DNA of 64,000 nt from contig DVIJ01000004.1 in NCBI GenBank assembly GCA_018711415.1, positions 9,394 through 73,393 on the forward strand. The letters run 5' to 3'. Both the position numbers and the translations under genes were made by a program. Source of the stretch: Scatomorpha merdavium (GTDB lineage Bacteria; Bacillota; Clostridia; Oscillospirales; Oscillospiraceae). Every line of letters begins with the position of its first letter. Position 1 is the first letter of the stretch. A model generated the notes under the pieces. The model did no database searches. It was not told where the DNA came from and saw only the letters and a list, made by a program, of their open reading frames with translations. This document shows, piece after piece, positions 24,074 to 32,769 of this stretch.

Positions 24074-24691
24074 TCACCTGTCCAGCAGCTCCATCTCCGC
24101 GACGGAGACCTCGTAGGCGACCTTCTCTATCGGGACGCCGTCCACGAGCTTTATGTAGGGCCGGCTCTGGACCCTCCCGCTGAGACCTATCCTGTCTCCG
24201 ATGGAGAGGGAGCCGGCCTCGCGCGCCCGGCGTCCCCAGCAGATGCAGGGCAGGTAGTCCGAGCGGCCGCAGCGCCGGTTCACGGCGAGCATTAGGTCGC
24301 AGATGTCGCGGCCCATGGGCGTGACGCGCAGGTTCGGCGGCTTGCAGAGCGTGCCGGCCAGGCTGATTCGGTTGAGGTCCTCTCCCTGGTCGAAGCGCAG
24401 CTCCCGGGCGAATGCGGTGATGACCAGCCTGGCGCCCTCGCCGCGCCGGTTGTTGAAGGAGCGCAGCTCGCCCCGGACGTAGATCCCGCCGGACTCGTCC
24501 GGCAGGACGGCGGATTCCAGCAGCGACTGCCGCGCGATGACGTTTATGCGGTCCGCCGCGCCCGACAGGCGCCGGGTCTCGACGGGAAAGACAAAGAACC
24601 GCTCGCCGCGGCTCATGTGCGAAAACTGCGGGGCAGCCGCCAGGGCGCCGCGCAGCTCCAGGTCGTTTCTCAAAACAATGCTCTCGTCCAT
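24074..24691 (-). CDS. Single-stranded DNA-binding-like protein with two OB folds
   Basis: A 205-residue protein built of two SSB-like halves. The first (~1-98) has the SSB outline FFVFPVETRRLSGAADRINV and YVRGELRSFNNRRG. The second (~105-205) is more canonical: RISLAGTLCKPPNLRVTPMG, then DLMLAVNRRCGRSDYLPCIC with WGRRA after it. Ordinary SSB is one OB fold plus an acidic C-terminal tip; here the tip (DDIPF-like) is missing and the tail ends EMELLDR. This tandem form probably binds ssDNA or ssRNA but cannot recruit partners through the usual tip. It is a single-gene unit converging with the preceding gene. Confidence 0.75.
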   Translation of the reverse strand: MDESIVLRNDLELRGALAAAPQFSHMSRGERFFVFPVETRRLSGAADRINVIARQSLLESAVLPDESGGIYVRGELRSFNNRRGEGARLVITAFARELRFDQGEDLNRISLAGTLCKPPNLRVTPMGRDICDLMLAVNRRCGRSDYLPCICWGRRAREAGSLSIGDRIGLSGRVQSRPYIKLVDGVPIEKVAYEVSVAEMELLDR

Positions 24692-24781
24692 GCCCTTGCC
24701 TCCGTATCGTCGGATGCCCCCGCTCCGGCGGACGCGCCGCGCCGTGTCCGGGGGTCATAAGCAAGATATTCGAAACCGAGC

Positions 24782-24810
24782 TTGTATATTCCGGCGCGGC
24801 GTATTATAAT
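24782..24810 (+). promoter_or_regulatory. Sigma-A promoter of deoC
   Basis: TTGTAT (24782-24787) and TATAAT (24805-24810) are 17 bases apart, about 20 bases before the AAGGAG ribosome site of deoC. No operator-like palindrome is seen. Confidence 0.75.
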
Positions 24811-24838
24811 GGCCAAAACAGGATAAGGAGAACTTGAA

Positions 24839-25522
24839 ATGGAGCTTAAAGACATACTTTCCCGCTGCGACCACACCCTGCTCCGGGTAGACGCCGGGGA
24901 GGACGAGATCCGCGCCATATGCGACCAGGCGGTGAAGTATTCCTGCGCCTCGGTCTGCATCCCGCCCTGTCACGTGAAGGGGGCGAGCGGCTACCTGGCC
25001 GGCCGGGTCCCGGTCTGCACGGTCATAGGCTTCCCGAACGGCTATATGACCACCGCCGCCAAGGCCTTCGAGGCCGCGGACGCCGTGAAGAACGGCGCGG
25101 ACGAGATAGACATGGTCGTGAACCTCGCCATGGTGAAAGACGCCGCCTGGAGCTCCGTTTCGGAGGACATCAGGGCCGTGCGCGCCGCCTGCGAGGGGAA
25201 GGTCCTGAAGGTCATCATAGAGTGCTGCCTGCTCACGGACGACGAAAAGCGTATGCTCTGCCGCATCGTGTCGGACTCCGGCGCGGACTTCATAAAGACC
25301 AGCACTGGCTTTTCGACAGGCGGGGCCACGCGCGAGGATGTGGCGCTGCTGCGCGCCTGCTGCGACAGCAAGATAAAGGTCAAGGCCGCGGGCGGGATAA
25401 GCTCGCTCGAGGACGCCGAGGACTTCATAAAGCTCGGTGCGGACAGGCTCGGCACCAGCCGGATAGTGAAGCTCGCCATGGAGCTTGAGAAGGCCGAGGG
25501 CGCTCCGGAGGAGGATTACTGA
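24839..25522 (+). CDS. deoC: Deoxyribose-phosphate aldolase
   Basis: DeoC cleaves 2-deoxyribose 5-phosphate to acetaldehyde and glyceraldehyde 3-phosphate, feeding deoxynucleosides into glycolysis. The 227-residue TIM barrel contains the acid/base Asp in DEIDMVVN, the Schiff-base lysine K153 in FIKTSTGFSTGGAT, and the second lysine K182 in KVKAAGGI. The length is typical of the short bacterial form. Start ATG with AAGGAG. The nucleoside phosphorylase and importer of the same pathway are 10 kb downstream, not in this operon. It overlaps the SHOCT gene by one base (TGATG). Confidence 0.97.
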   Translation: MELKDILSRCDHTLLRVDAGEDEIRAICDQAVKYSCASVCIPPCHVKGASGYLAGRVPVCTVIGFPNGYMTTAAKAFEAADAVKNGADEIDMVVNLAMVKDAAWSSVSEDIRAVRAACEGKVLKVIIECCLLTDDEKRMLCRIVSDSGADFIKTSTGFSTGGATREDVALLRACCDSKIKVKAAGGISSLEDAEDFIKLGADRLGTSRIVKLAMELEKAEGAPEEDY

Positions 25523-25878
25523 TGAACGACAGACGCCGGGGCCGCCGCGTGACCTACCGGCCCAGCCGTGCGAGCGGCGTTGTGGGAATCGTGGGCGGCT
25601 GCATTTTTCTGCTCATCGGCATCCTTGTCGCCATTCCGAACCTCGGTGCCTTCGGCGCGCTCTGGACGGCGATGGCCGCGGCCATAACGGGCTATAACGC
25701 CTATGTGGTCTTTGGGAAGAAATACATCGGCCCGGAGATCCGCATAGAGGACGAGGACGGCGCCGGGCAGGACGAGCCGGAGGAGCGGCTGCGCAAACTG
25801 CGCGAGCTCTACGACCAGCGGCTCATAACGGAAGAGGAATACGAGGAAAAGCGGAAAAAGATCCTCGAGGAACTCTAA
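25522..25878 (+). CDS. Membrane protein with C-terminal SHOCT domain
   Basis: A 118-residue protein: a basic N terminus, two membrane spans (~19-37 and ~43-64), a short acidic linker, and a SHOCT helix pair at ~88-118 (RLRKLRELYDQRLITEEEYE). SHOCT is a short oligomerisation or targeting domain often found at the end of membrane proteins of unknown role. It is translationally coupled to deoC, but no functional link is known. Confidence 0.8.
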   Translation: MNDRRRGRRVTYRPSRASGVVGIVGGCIFLLIGILVAIPNLGAFGALWTAMAAAITGYNAYVVFGKKYIGPEIRIEDEDGAGQDEPEERLRKLRELYDQRLITEEEYEEKRKKILEEL

Positions 25879-25884
25879 AAGGGC

Positions 25885-25913
25885 TTGACAAGGCGGCGCC
25901 GTTCTGATATATT
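25885..25913 (+). promoter_or_regulatory. Sigma-A promoter of infC-rpmI-rplT
   Basis: TTGACA (25885-25890) and TATATT (25908-25913) are 17 bases apart. Transcription would start near 25920, giving a leader of about 165 bases before infC. Confidence 0.85.
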
Positions 25914-25914
25914 A

Positions 25915-26085
25915 ACTAGGCTCAAAACAAAGAAGAACGGTGTCCGCCGTCCTCACCCGGCCGCAAGAGCGCGCCGCGGTCAATAACATACCCGCCCCGA
26001 GTGGGCGGCAGAGTGTTGTTTCGGCGCGGATATCGAAAGATGTCTGCGTTTTTTGCTAGGCTGGAAGATTTTGCGGGAGGTGTTT
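25915..26085 (+). ncRNA. L20-leader-type regulatory RNA with terminator and competing antiterminator
   Basis: The leader can fold in two exclusive ways. One is an intrinsic terminator: a 10-bp stem CGCGGATATC / GATGTCTGCG (two G-U pairs) closed by a GAAA loop at 26025-26048, then six T. The other pairs CGCGCCG (25970-25976) with CGGCGCG (26022-26028), taking the first bases of the terminator arm. Between those two strands lies a hairpin of AATAACAT with GTGTTGTT-side pairs and CCCGCC / GGGCGG (25982-26020). In Bacillus subtilis, L20 binding to the infC leader causes premature termination; the same logic fits here. The Rfam family match was not tested. Confidence 0.75.
26025..26054 (+). terminator. 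Attenuator terminator in the infC leader
   Basis: Stem of 10 pairs with a GAAA tetraloop followed by TTTTTT, ending 31 bases before the infC start. Its position inside the leader marks it as conditional. Confidence 0.85.
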
Positions 26086-26670
<585 letters not shown>

Positions 26671-26698
26671 GCAAACCAAGGGAAGGAGAAATATAGCC

Positions 26699-26896
26699 AT
26701 GCCGAAACTGAAAACCCACAGCGGCGCGAAAAAGAGGTTCAACCTCACGAAATCGGGCAAGGTAAAGCGTGCTCACGCCTTTAAGAGCCACATTCTCACC
26801 AAAAAAGACACCAAGCGCAAGAGAGGCCTCCGTCAGGGCGCCTACGCGGACGTGACGAACGAGTCCGCTATCAAGCGCATGATCCCGTATAAATAA
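26699..26896 (+). CDS. rpmI: 50S ribosomal protein L35
   Basis: The 65-residue, very basic protein has the L35 signature MPKLKTHSGAKKRFNLTKSG and ends in IKRMIPYK, full length for the family. Ribosome site AAGGAGAAATATAGCC before the ATG. It sits between infC and rplT as in most bacteria. Confidence 0.98.
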   Translation: MPKLKTHSGAKKRFNLTKSGKVKRAHAFKSHILTKKDTKRKRGLRQGAYADVTNESAIKRMIPYK

Positions 26897-26913
26897 GAGG
26901 AGGTCGCAGCGAA

Positions 26914-27267
26914 ATGGCCAGAGTCAAAGGCGCGATGATGACGCGCAAGAGAAGAAATAAGATGCTTGGTCTCGCGAAGGGCTACTGGGGCAGCAAGTCC
27001 CGCCACTTCAAGATGGCCAAGGAACAGGTGATGAAGTCCGGCCGCTACGCCTACGCCGGCCGCAAGCAGAAGAAGAGAGACTTCCGTCAGCTGTGGATCA
27101 CCCGTATAAGCGCCGGCTGCAAAGCCAACGGCATGAACTACTCCACCTTCATGCACGGTCTCAAGAAGGCCGGTATCGACATGAACCGCAAGATGCTCTC
27201 CGAGACCGCCATCCACGACGCCGCCGCCTTCACCGCCCTCTGCGAGAAGGCCAAGGCCGCCCTGTAA
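26914..27267 (+). CDS. rplT: 50S ribosomal protein L20
   Basis: L20 binds 23S rRNA early in 50S assembly and, in Firmicutes, represses its own operon through the leader. The 117 residues begin MARVKGAMMTRKRRNKMLGL, with the long basic N-terminal helix and a C-terminal globular part (WITRISAGCKANGMNYSTF) that carries the RNA-binding surface for autoregulation. AGAGGAGG precedes the ATG. Strong terminator 15 bases after the stop. Confidence 0.98.
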   Translation: MARVKGAMMTRKRRNKMLGLAKGYWGSKSRHFKMAKEQVMKSGRYAYAGRKQKKRDFRQLWITRISAGCKANGMNYSTFMHGLKKAGIDMNRKMLSETAIHDAAAFTALCEKAKAAL

Positions 27268-27282
27268 AAAGGCAAAAAGATA

Positions 27283-27317
27283 CCCCCGCGCCGAAAGGGC
27301 GCGGGGGGTTTTGTTTT
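27283..27317 (+). terminator. Terminator of infC-rpmI-rplT
   Basis: CCCCCGCGCC pairs with GGCGCGGGGG around a GAAAG loop, followed by GTTTTGTTTT. The T-run reaches the stop of the converging hydrolase gene. Confidence 0.92.
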
Positions 27318-28921
27318 CACTTCATGTCGCGCAGGATGGCTTCGATGCGCTCGGTCCACTTTTTGAGCTCCTTGTTCGGCCTGCCCTCGGCGGACTTTGC
27401 GGCGAGCAGCAGCCGCTCCGCTGCGGAGATGAAAGCCGCGAGGTAACGGTTCATGGGCTTCTTCGCCGCCGTATCGCTCCGCTTCACGGGGACGGGCGGG
27501 GCCTCGTAGAGGAATTCGCTCCGGGCGAGGTCGTAGACCGTGCCGCTGTAGGGCGCATAGGCCCGGCAGCCCAGGTCCTCGTTCAGGCAGCGGGTGAATT
27601 CGGCGCAGGCTCCGTCGTCGCCGTGGTTCACAAAGACCTGGCCCGGCCGCTTCTCAAAGCCCGAAAACCAGGCGATGAGCCCCTTCTTGTCCGCGTGACC
27701 GGAGACGCCCGGCAGCCAGCTTATCTCCGCCCGAACGGCGATGCTCTCGCCGAAGAGCTTGACCTCCTTCGCCCCGTCGTAGAGCATACGGCCGAGCGTA
27801 CCCTCGGACTGGTAGCCCACAAAGAGCACAAGGCTCTCCGCCCGCCAGAGGTTGTGCTTGAGGTGATGCCGTATCCGGCCCGCGTCGCACATGCCGGAGG
27901 CTGAGATGATGACCTTCGGCTCCCTGTCCTCGTTTATGCGCTTGGACTCCTCGGAGCTGACGGAGACCTCCAGCCCGTCGAACACGAGCGGGTTTATGCC
28001 GCGGTTCAGGATTGCGCGGGTCTCGTCGTCGAGGAAGCTGGTATCGCACTGGAGAAAGACGCTCGTCGCCTCAATGGCGAGGGGACTGTCCACATATACC
28101 TTAAAGCCGTCGTGGCCCTTTACAAGGCCCTTTTCCTTTATTTCGCGGATGAAATAGAGCATCTCCTGCGTCCGGCCGACGGCAAAGGCCGGGATGACAA
28201 CGTTCCCGCCCCTGTCGAGCGTGCGCTGGATCATCTGCGAGAGCGCGCCTATGTAGTCGGGCCGGCCCTCGCCGTGGGACCTGTCTCCGTAGGTGGACTC
28301 GATGACGAGGTAATCCGCCTCGCGGACCGTCTGCGGGTCACGCAGGATGGGCTGATTGGTGTTGCCGACGTCGCCGGAGAACACCAGCTTTTTCGTGACC
28401 CCGTCCTCCGTGAGCCAGAGCTCGATGCAGGCCGAACCCAGAAGGTGGCCGATGTCCGTGAAGCGCAGGACCACGCCCTCCGCAACGTGGACGGGCTCGC
28501 CGTAGGCGCAGGGGCGCAGGCGCTTCACCAGGGCCTCGACGTCGTCTATGTCGTAGAGCGGCTCGACGGGCGCGCCGCCGGCGCGCTTTGCCTTGCGGGT
28601 CTTGTACTCGGCCTCGCTCATCTGGATGTGCGCCGAGTCGCGCAGCATGATGTCCGCGAGCGAGCAGGTCGCCGCCGTGGCGTAGACCGGCCCGGAAAAG
28701 CCGTTTTTCGCCAAAAGCGGCAGCTTGCCCGAGTGGTCTATGTGGGCGTGCGTCAAAAGCGCGAAGTCCACCTCTGCCGGGGAGACGGGCAGCTCCTGAT
28801 TTTCGAACATGTCCCGCCCCTGCTCCATGCCGCAGTCCACGATGAAACGCGTCTTGCCGACCTCTACCAGGGTGCAGCTTCCGGTGACCTCATGCGCCGC
28901 TCCCAGGAAAGTTATCTTCAA
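27317..28921 (-). CDS. Beta-CASP metallo-beta-lactamase-fold RNase-like hydrolase
   Basis: A 534-residue protein of the CPSF/Ysh1-like prokaryotic group. The metallo-beta-lactamase part begins ITFLGAAHEVTGSCTLVEV, a common start for this group, with the zinc motif HAHIDHSGKL. Next come the beta-CASP motifs: ESTYGDR, SGMCDAGRIRHHL and PGVSGHADKKGL, then the RMMBL-type end VFVNHGDDGACAEF. Such proteins are endo- or 5' exoribonucleases, or in some cases unproven hydrolases. The last ~75 residues are a Lys/Arg-rich extension. TTG start with GGGAGG six bases upstream; no ATG fits. It follows lepA by 15 bases. Confidence 0.88.
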   Translation of the reverse strand: MKITFLGAAHEVTGSCTLVEVGKTRFIVDCGMEQGRDMFENQELPVSPAEVDFALLTHAHIDHSGKLPLLAKNGFSGPVYATAATCSLADIMLRDSAHIQMSEAEYKTRKAKRAGGAPVEPLYDIDDVEALVKRLRPCAYGEPVHVAEGVVLRFTDIGHLLGSACIELWLTEDGVTKKLVFSGDVGNTNQPILRDPQTVREADYLVIESTYGDRSHGEGRPDYIGALSQMIQRTLDRGGNVVIPAFAVGRTQEMLYFIREIKEKGLVKGHDGFKVYVDSPLAIEATSVFLQCDTSFLDDETRAILNRGINPLVFDGLEVSVSSEESKRINEDREPKVIISASGMCDAGRIRHHLKHNLWRAESLVLFVGYQSEGTLGRMLYDGAKEVKLFGESIAVRAEISWLPGVSGHADKKGLIAWFSGFEKRPGQVFVNHGDDGACAEFTRCLNEDLGCRAYAPYSGTVYDLARSEFLYEAPPVPVKRSDTAAKKPMNRYLAAFISAAERLLLAAKSAEGRPNKELKKWTERIEAILRDMK

Positions 28922-28936
28922 CTTGTGCCTCCCTTC

Positions 28937-30739
28937 TCACTCGTCCAGCTTGAGCACGGCGAGGAAAGCCTCGGTCGGTATCTGGACCGTGCCGAGCTGG
29001 CGCATCTTCTTCTTGCCCTCCTTCTGCTTTTCAAGCAGCTTTTTCTTTCTCGTAATGTCGCCGCCGTAGCACTTGGCGAGGACGTCCTTGCGCAGGGCCT
29101 TGACAGTCTCGCGCGCGATTATCTTGCCGCCTATCGCGGCCTGCACCGGCACCTCGAAAAGCTGGCGCGGGATGTTCTCCTTGAGCTTTTCGCAGAGCTT
29201 GCGCGCGCGGGGGTAGGCCTTGTCCTTGTGCGCGATGAAGCTGAGCGCGTCCACCTGCTCGCCGTTTAAGAGCATGTCCACCTTCACAAGCTCCGAGGGC
29301 CGGTAGTCGGCCAGCTCGTAGTCGAGGGAGGCGTAGCCCTTGGTCCGGGCCTTGAGCGTGTCGAAAAAGTCATATATTATCTCGTTGAGCGGCATGAGAT
29401 AGTGCAGCTCAACGAGCCTGGCGTCCAGGTACTGCATATTCTTATACTCGCCGCGCCTGTCCTGGCAGAGCGGCATGATGTTGCCGACGAACTCCTGCGG
29501 CGTGATGATGGTGACGTTCACATAGGGCTCGCTGGCCTCCTCGATGGAGGCCGGGTCCGGGTAGTTGTGGGGGTTGTCCACGCGCACCATCGTGCCGTCG
29601 GTCTTTTTGACCTCGTAGATGACGGAGGGCAGGGTGGTGACGAGGTCAAGGTCGAACTCGCGCTCGAGCCGCTCCTGGATGACCTCCATGTGCAGCATCC
29701 CGAGGAAGCCGCAGCGGAAGCCGAAGCCGAGGGCGACGGAGCTCTCCGGCTCGTAGGAGAGCGAGGCGTCGTTGAGTTTGAGCTTGTCGAGGGCGTCGCG
29801 CAGGTCGGGGTATTTGGAGCCGTCCTCGGTGTAGATGCCGCAGTATACCATCGGCCTTGCCGGGGCGTAGCCGGGCAGGGGCTCCGCGGCGGGGCGCGCG
29901 GCCTCCGTGACCGTGTCGCCCACCTGGGTGTCCGCTACGTTCTTGATGCTGGCCGTGAGGTAGCCGACGTCGCCGGCGGCGAGTTCCGCGCAGGGCTCGA
30001 GCCGCGTGGGCCGCAGGTGGCCGACCTCCACGACCTTGTACACCGCGCCCGTGGCCATGAGCTTTATCTCCATGTCCTTGCGCACCCTGCCGTCCATTAT
30101 ACGCATGAGCACGATGACGCCGCGGAAGGAGTCGTACTGGCTGTCGAACACGAGGGCCTTGAGCGGGGCCTCCGGGTCTCCCTGCGGGGCAGGCACGCCC
30201 TTGACGATCTCCTCGAGCACGGCGGGGATGTTTATGCCGTTCTTGGCGGAGATCTCCGGCGCCTCCATGGCCGGGATGCCGATGATGTCCTCGATCTCGG
30301 TCTTGGTGCGCTCCGGGTCCGCGGCGGGGAGGTCTATCTTGTTGATGACGGGCAGGATCTCGAGGTCGTGGTTCATGGCGAGGTAGGTGTTCGCCAGGGT
30401 CTGCGCCTCGACGCCCTGGGAGGCGTCCACGACGAGCAGCGCCCCCTCGCAGGCCGCGAGCGAGCGGGAGACCTCGTAGTTGAAGTCCACGTGGCCCGGC
30501 GTGTCGATGAGGTTGAGCGTATACTCCTCGCCGTCCTCGGCCTTGTAGGAGAGGCCGACGGCGCGCGCCTTTATCGTGATGCCGCGCTCGCGTTCGAGGT
30601 CCATGTTGTCGAGTATCTGGCTCTCCATCTCGCGGCTCTCGACCGCGCCGCAGAGCTCTATGAGCCTGTCGGAAAGGGTGGATTTGCCGTGGTCAATGTG
30701 GGCAATTATGGAAAAGTTCCTGATGTGGTCCTGTTTCAT
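28937..30739 (-). CDS. lepA: Elongation factor 4 (LepA)
   Basis: LepA is a translational GTPase that acts on stalled or initiating ribosomes and can back-translocate tRNA. The 600-residue protein has G1 IIAHIDHGKSTLSDRL, the RERGITIKA switch, DTPGHVDF (G3), NKIDL (G4) and the LepA-specific C-terminal domain ending MRQLGTVQIPTEAFLAVLKL. Full length for the family. It overlaps the xre gene by four bases (ATGA), an operon seen less often than the usual lepA-hemN order. Confidence 0.98.
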   Translation of the reverse strand: MKQDHIRNFSIIAHIDHGKSTLSDRLIELCGAVESREMESQILDNMDLERERGITIKARAVGLSYKAEDGEEYTLNLIDTPGHVDFNYEVSRSLAACEGALLVVDASQGVEAQTLANTYLAMNHDLEILPVINKIDLPAADPERTKTEIEDIIGIPAMEAPEISAKNGINIPAVLEEIVKGVPAPQGDPEAPLKALVFDSQYDSFRGVIVLMRIMDGRVRKDMEIKLMATGAVYKVVEVGHLRPTRLEPCAELAAGDVGYLTASIKNVADTQVGDTVTEAARPAAEPLPGYAPARPMVYCGIYTEDGSKYPDLRDALDKLKLNDASLSYEPESSVALGFGFRCGFLGMLHMEVIQERLEREFDLDLVTTLPSVIYEVKKTDGTMVRVDNPHNYPDPASIEEASEPYVNVTIITPQEFVGNIMPLCQDRRGEYKNMQYLDARLVELHYLMPLNEIIYDFFDTLKARTKGYASLDYELADYRPSELVKVDMLLNGEQVDALSFIAHKDKAYPRARKLCEKLKENIPRQLFEVPVQAAIGGKIIARETVKALRKDVLAKCYGGDITRKKKLLEKQKEGKKKMRQLGTVQIPTEAFLAVLKLDE

Positions 30740-31044
30740 TTTTCGCTGTCCTCCGCAATATTTTCGGCCCGTTCCGCGAGGTCCCTGAGCTGACGGGCGA
30801 GCTCGCGCAGCTGCCAGCCCGCCGTGGGCGCGCCCGGCTCCGCCGTTCTGCCGAGCATATAGTCCGCCGAGACGCCGTAGTAGTCGCAGGCGCGGACGAC
30901 GAAGTCCAGCCCGGGCTCTCTTATGCTTTTTTCGTAGTGGCTGAGCAGGGCCTGGCTGATGTGGAGCTCTGCGGCGGCGGTCCGCTGGCTCATTCCCCGC
31001 TCCCGGCGCAGCGCGCTCAGGACCTGGCCGAATGTACTGGACAT
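30736..31044 (-). CDS. XRE-family helix-turn-helix regulator
   Basis: A 102-residue protein with an N-terminal HTH_3 domain (FGQVLSALRRERGMSQRTAA, then LHISQALLSHYEKSIREP) and a short C-terminal helix (LRELARQLRDLAERAENIAE) likely for dimerisation. It is first in an operon with lepA and diverges from pta; the pta -35 box lies only 14 bases from its own. It may control its own promoter or pta, but no palindromic operator stands out in the gap. Confidence 0.88.
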   Translation of the reverse strand: MSSTFGQVLSALRRERGMSQRTAAAELHISQALLSHYEKSIREPGLDFVVRACDYYGVSADYMLGRTAEPGAPTAGWQLRELARQLRDLAERAENIAEDSEK

Positions 31045-31077
31045 GCGCTCCCTCCGCTCATTTTGATTACAAATAGT

Positions 31078-31106
31078 ATTATAACTTCCTCAAAGCCCCT
31101 TGTAAA
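31078..31106 (-). promoter_or_regulatory. Sigma-A promoter of xre-lepA
   Basis: On the minus strand TTTACA (31101-31106) and a perfect TATAAT (31078-31083) are 17 bases apart, 34 bases before the regulator start. Confidence 0.8.
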
Positions 31107-31120
31107 CCCCCCTTCAGGGC

Positions 31121-31149
31121 TTGCAAAGCGGAGAGCGGGGTGGTAAAAT
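31121..31149 (+). promoter_or_regulatory. Sigma-A promoter of pta
   Basis: TTGCAA (31121-31126) and TAAAAT (31144-31149) are 17 bases apart. A GC hairpin (GGCGGAGCGTCCGCC) lies in the leader at about 31166-31180. Confidence 0.7.
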
Positions 31150-31205
31150 TGGGGCTTGACAGGCAGGCGGAGCGTCCGCCAAATCAAGATGGAGGCTGTT
31201 GCACA

Positions 31206-32204
31206 ATGTTTGAGAATCTTATTGAAATACTCAAGAAAAACCCCAGGAAGATAGTCTACCCCGAAGGAACGGACGCCCGTATCCTCGAGAGCGCCGCAAG
31301 GCTCAAGGCCGGCGGCTTCCTCACGCCTGTGCTCATCGGCAACGCGGCCGAGGTCAAGGCCGCCGCGGCCAAGGGCGGCTTCGATATAGACGGCCTGGAG
31401 ATCATAGACCCCGATGATTACGCGGACTTCTCCGAGATGGTCGAGACGATGTTCACGCTGCGCAAGGGCAAGCTCAGCCGCGAGGACTGCGCCGCCGCCC
31501 TCAAGAAGTCGAACTACTTCGGCACCATGCTGGTCAAGATGGGCAAGGCGGACGCCCTGCTCGGCGGCGCCACCTACTCCACCGCGGATACGGTCCGCCC
31601 CGCGCTGCAGCTCGTAAAGACCAAGCCCGGCGCGCACCTCGTGTCCTCCTGCTTCGTGATGGTCCGCGGGGACGAGACCCTTGTCATGGGCGACTGCGCC
31701 ATAAATATCGACTATACGGACACCCTCGATAAAGACGGCAACGTCACGTTCTCCGCGGCGGACAAGCTCGCGGAGGTGGGCGTGGAGTGCGCCAGGACCG
31801 CCAAGGTGTTCGGAGTGGACCCGAAGGTCGCCTTCCTCAGCTACTCGACCAAGGGCAGCGGCCACGGCCCCGCCGTGGACCTCGCCCGCGAGGCCTGCCA
31901 GAAGGCCAAGGCCCTCGCCCCCGAGCTCGACATAGACGGCGAGATGCAGTTCGACGCCGCCGTCTCCCCCACCGTCGGCCAGCTGAAGTTCCCCGGCTCG
32001 AAGGTCGCGGGCTACGCCAACACCTTCATCTTCCCGGAGATCCAGTCCGGCAACATCGGCTACAAGATCGCCCAGCGCCTCGGCGGCTTCGACGCCTACG
32101 GCCCCATCCTGCAGGGCCTGAACGCCCCGATAAACGACCTCTCCCGCGGCTGCAACGCCGAGGAGGTCTACCAGATGTCCATTATCACCGCCGCCCTCGC
32201 CTGA
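31206..32204 (+). CDS. pta: Phosphate acetyltransferase
   Basis: Pta converts acetyl-CoA and phosphate to acetyl phosphate, leading with acetate kinase to ATP in fermentation. The 332-residue short form (no N-terminal DRTGG domain) is typical of Clostridia. Seen: KIVYPEGTDARILESAARLK at the start, ALLGGATYSTADTVRPALQL in the middle and the end block NDLSRGCNAEEVYQMSIITA. An in-frame GTG 22 codons upstream is rejected because GGAGG precedes this ATG and the promoter lies around the other. No ackA gene is adjacent. Confidence 0.95.
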   Translation: MFENLIEILKKNPRKIVYPEGTDARILESAARLKAGGFLTPVLIGNAAEVKAAAAKGGFDIDGLEIIDPDDYADFSEMVETMFTLRKGKLSREDCAAALKKSNYFGTMLVKMGKADALLGGATYSTADTVRPALQLVKTKPGAHLVSSCFVMVRGDETLVMGDCAINIDYTDTLDKDGNVTFSAADKLAEVGVECARTAKVFGVDPKVAFLSYSTKGSGHGPAVDLAREACQKAKALAPELDIDGEMQFDAAVSPTVGQLKFPGSKVAGYANTFIFPEIQSGNIGYKIAQRLGGFDAYGPILQGLNAPINDLSRGCNAEEVYQMSIITAALA

Positions 32205-32214
32205 AGAATCAAAC

Positions 32215-32248
32215 GCGCGCCGGAATGTCCTCCGGCGCGCATTTTTTT
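32215..32248 (+). terminator. Terminator of pta
   Basis: Perfect 10-bp stem GCGCGCCGGA / TCCGGCGCGC with a 6-base loop, then ATTTTTTT. Confidence 0.93.
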
Positions 32249-32255
32249 GCCTCGT

Positions 32256-32285
32256 GTGGATATATATAAAACATAAGGTATCCAC
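32256..32285 (+). promoter_or_regulatory. Inverted repeat before tspO
   Basis: GTGGATA (32256-32262) and TATCCAC (32279-32285) are exact complements separated by 16 AT-rich bases, ending just before the AGGAGG ribosome site. It could be an operator or an mRNA hairpin. I see no good promoter hexamer pair here apart from AT-rich TATATATAAA. Confidence 0.4.
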
Positions 32286-32296
32286 AGGAGGCGCGC

Positions 32297-32761
32297 ATGA
32301 AAAGATCCTACTATATCGTCTACCCCGCCATAGCCGTCGGCGTCGGTGCGCTGGCCGGGCTCATAACCCGGCAGAGCGTGAAGGAGGTCTTTCCGCTTCT
32401 GGAGAAGCCGCCGCTCTCGCCGCCCGCGGTGGTCTTTCCCATCGTGTGGACGGCGCTGTACATCCTGATGGGCGTGGGTCTCGCCGCGGTGAAAAACGCC
32501 GGCGGTCCGGAGTCCGCCCGGGCGGAGCGGCTCTGGTGGGCGCAGCTGGCGGTGAACTTCAGCTGGACTCTGGTGTTTTTCCTGGCCGGGGCCTACCTGG
32601 CGGCGCTTTTCGTACTCATCCTGCTTTTCGGCCTGGTCGTGGCGATGACTGCGGCCTTCGGCAAGCTGAGCCCTCCCGCCGCCCGGCTCCAGGCGCCCTA
32701 TCTGCTCTGGCTGGCCTTCGCCGGCTACCTCAACGCAGGCATCTGGCTCCTGAACAGATAA
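32297..32761 (+). CDS. tspO: TspO/MBR-family tryptophan-rich sensory protein
   Basis: A 154-residue five-span membrane protein of the TspO (peripheral benzodiazepine receptor) family, which binds porphyrins and is linked to tetrapyrrole handling and stress signalling. Seen: KPPLSPPAVVFPIVWTALYI after the first span, WWAQLAVNFSWTLVFF in the middle, and the end APYLLWLAFAGYLNAGIWLL. AGGAGG precedes the ATG. Single gene between two terminators. Confidence 0.93.
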   Translation: MKRSYYIVYPAIAVGVGALAGLITRQSVKEVFPLLEKPPLSPPAVVFPIVWTALYILMGVGLAAVKNAGGPESARAERLWWAQLAVNFSWTLVFFLAGAYLAALFVLILLFGLVVAMTAAFGKLSPPAARLQAPYLLWLAFAGYLNAGIWLLNR

Positions 32762-32769
32762 AAAAAGAA

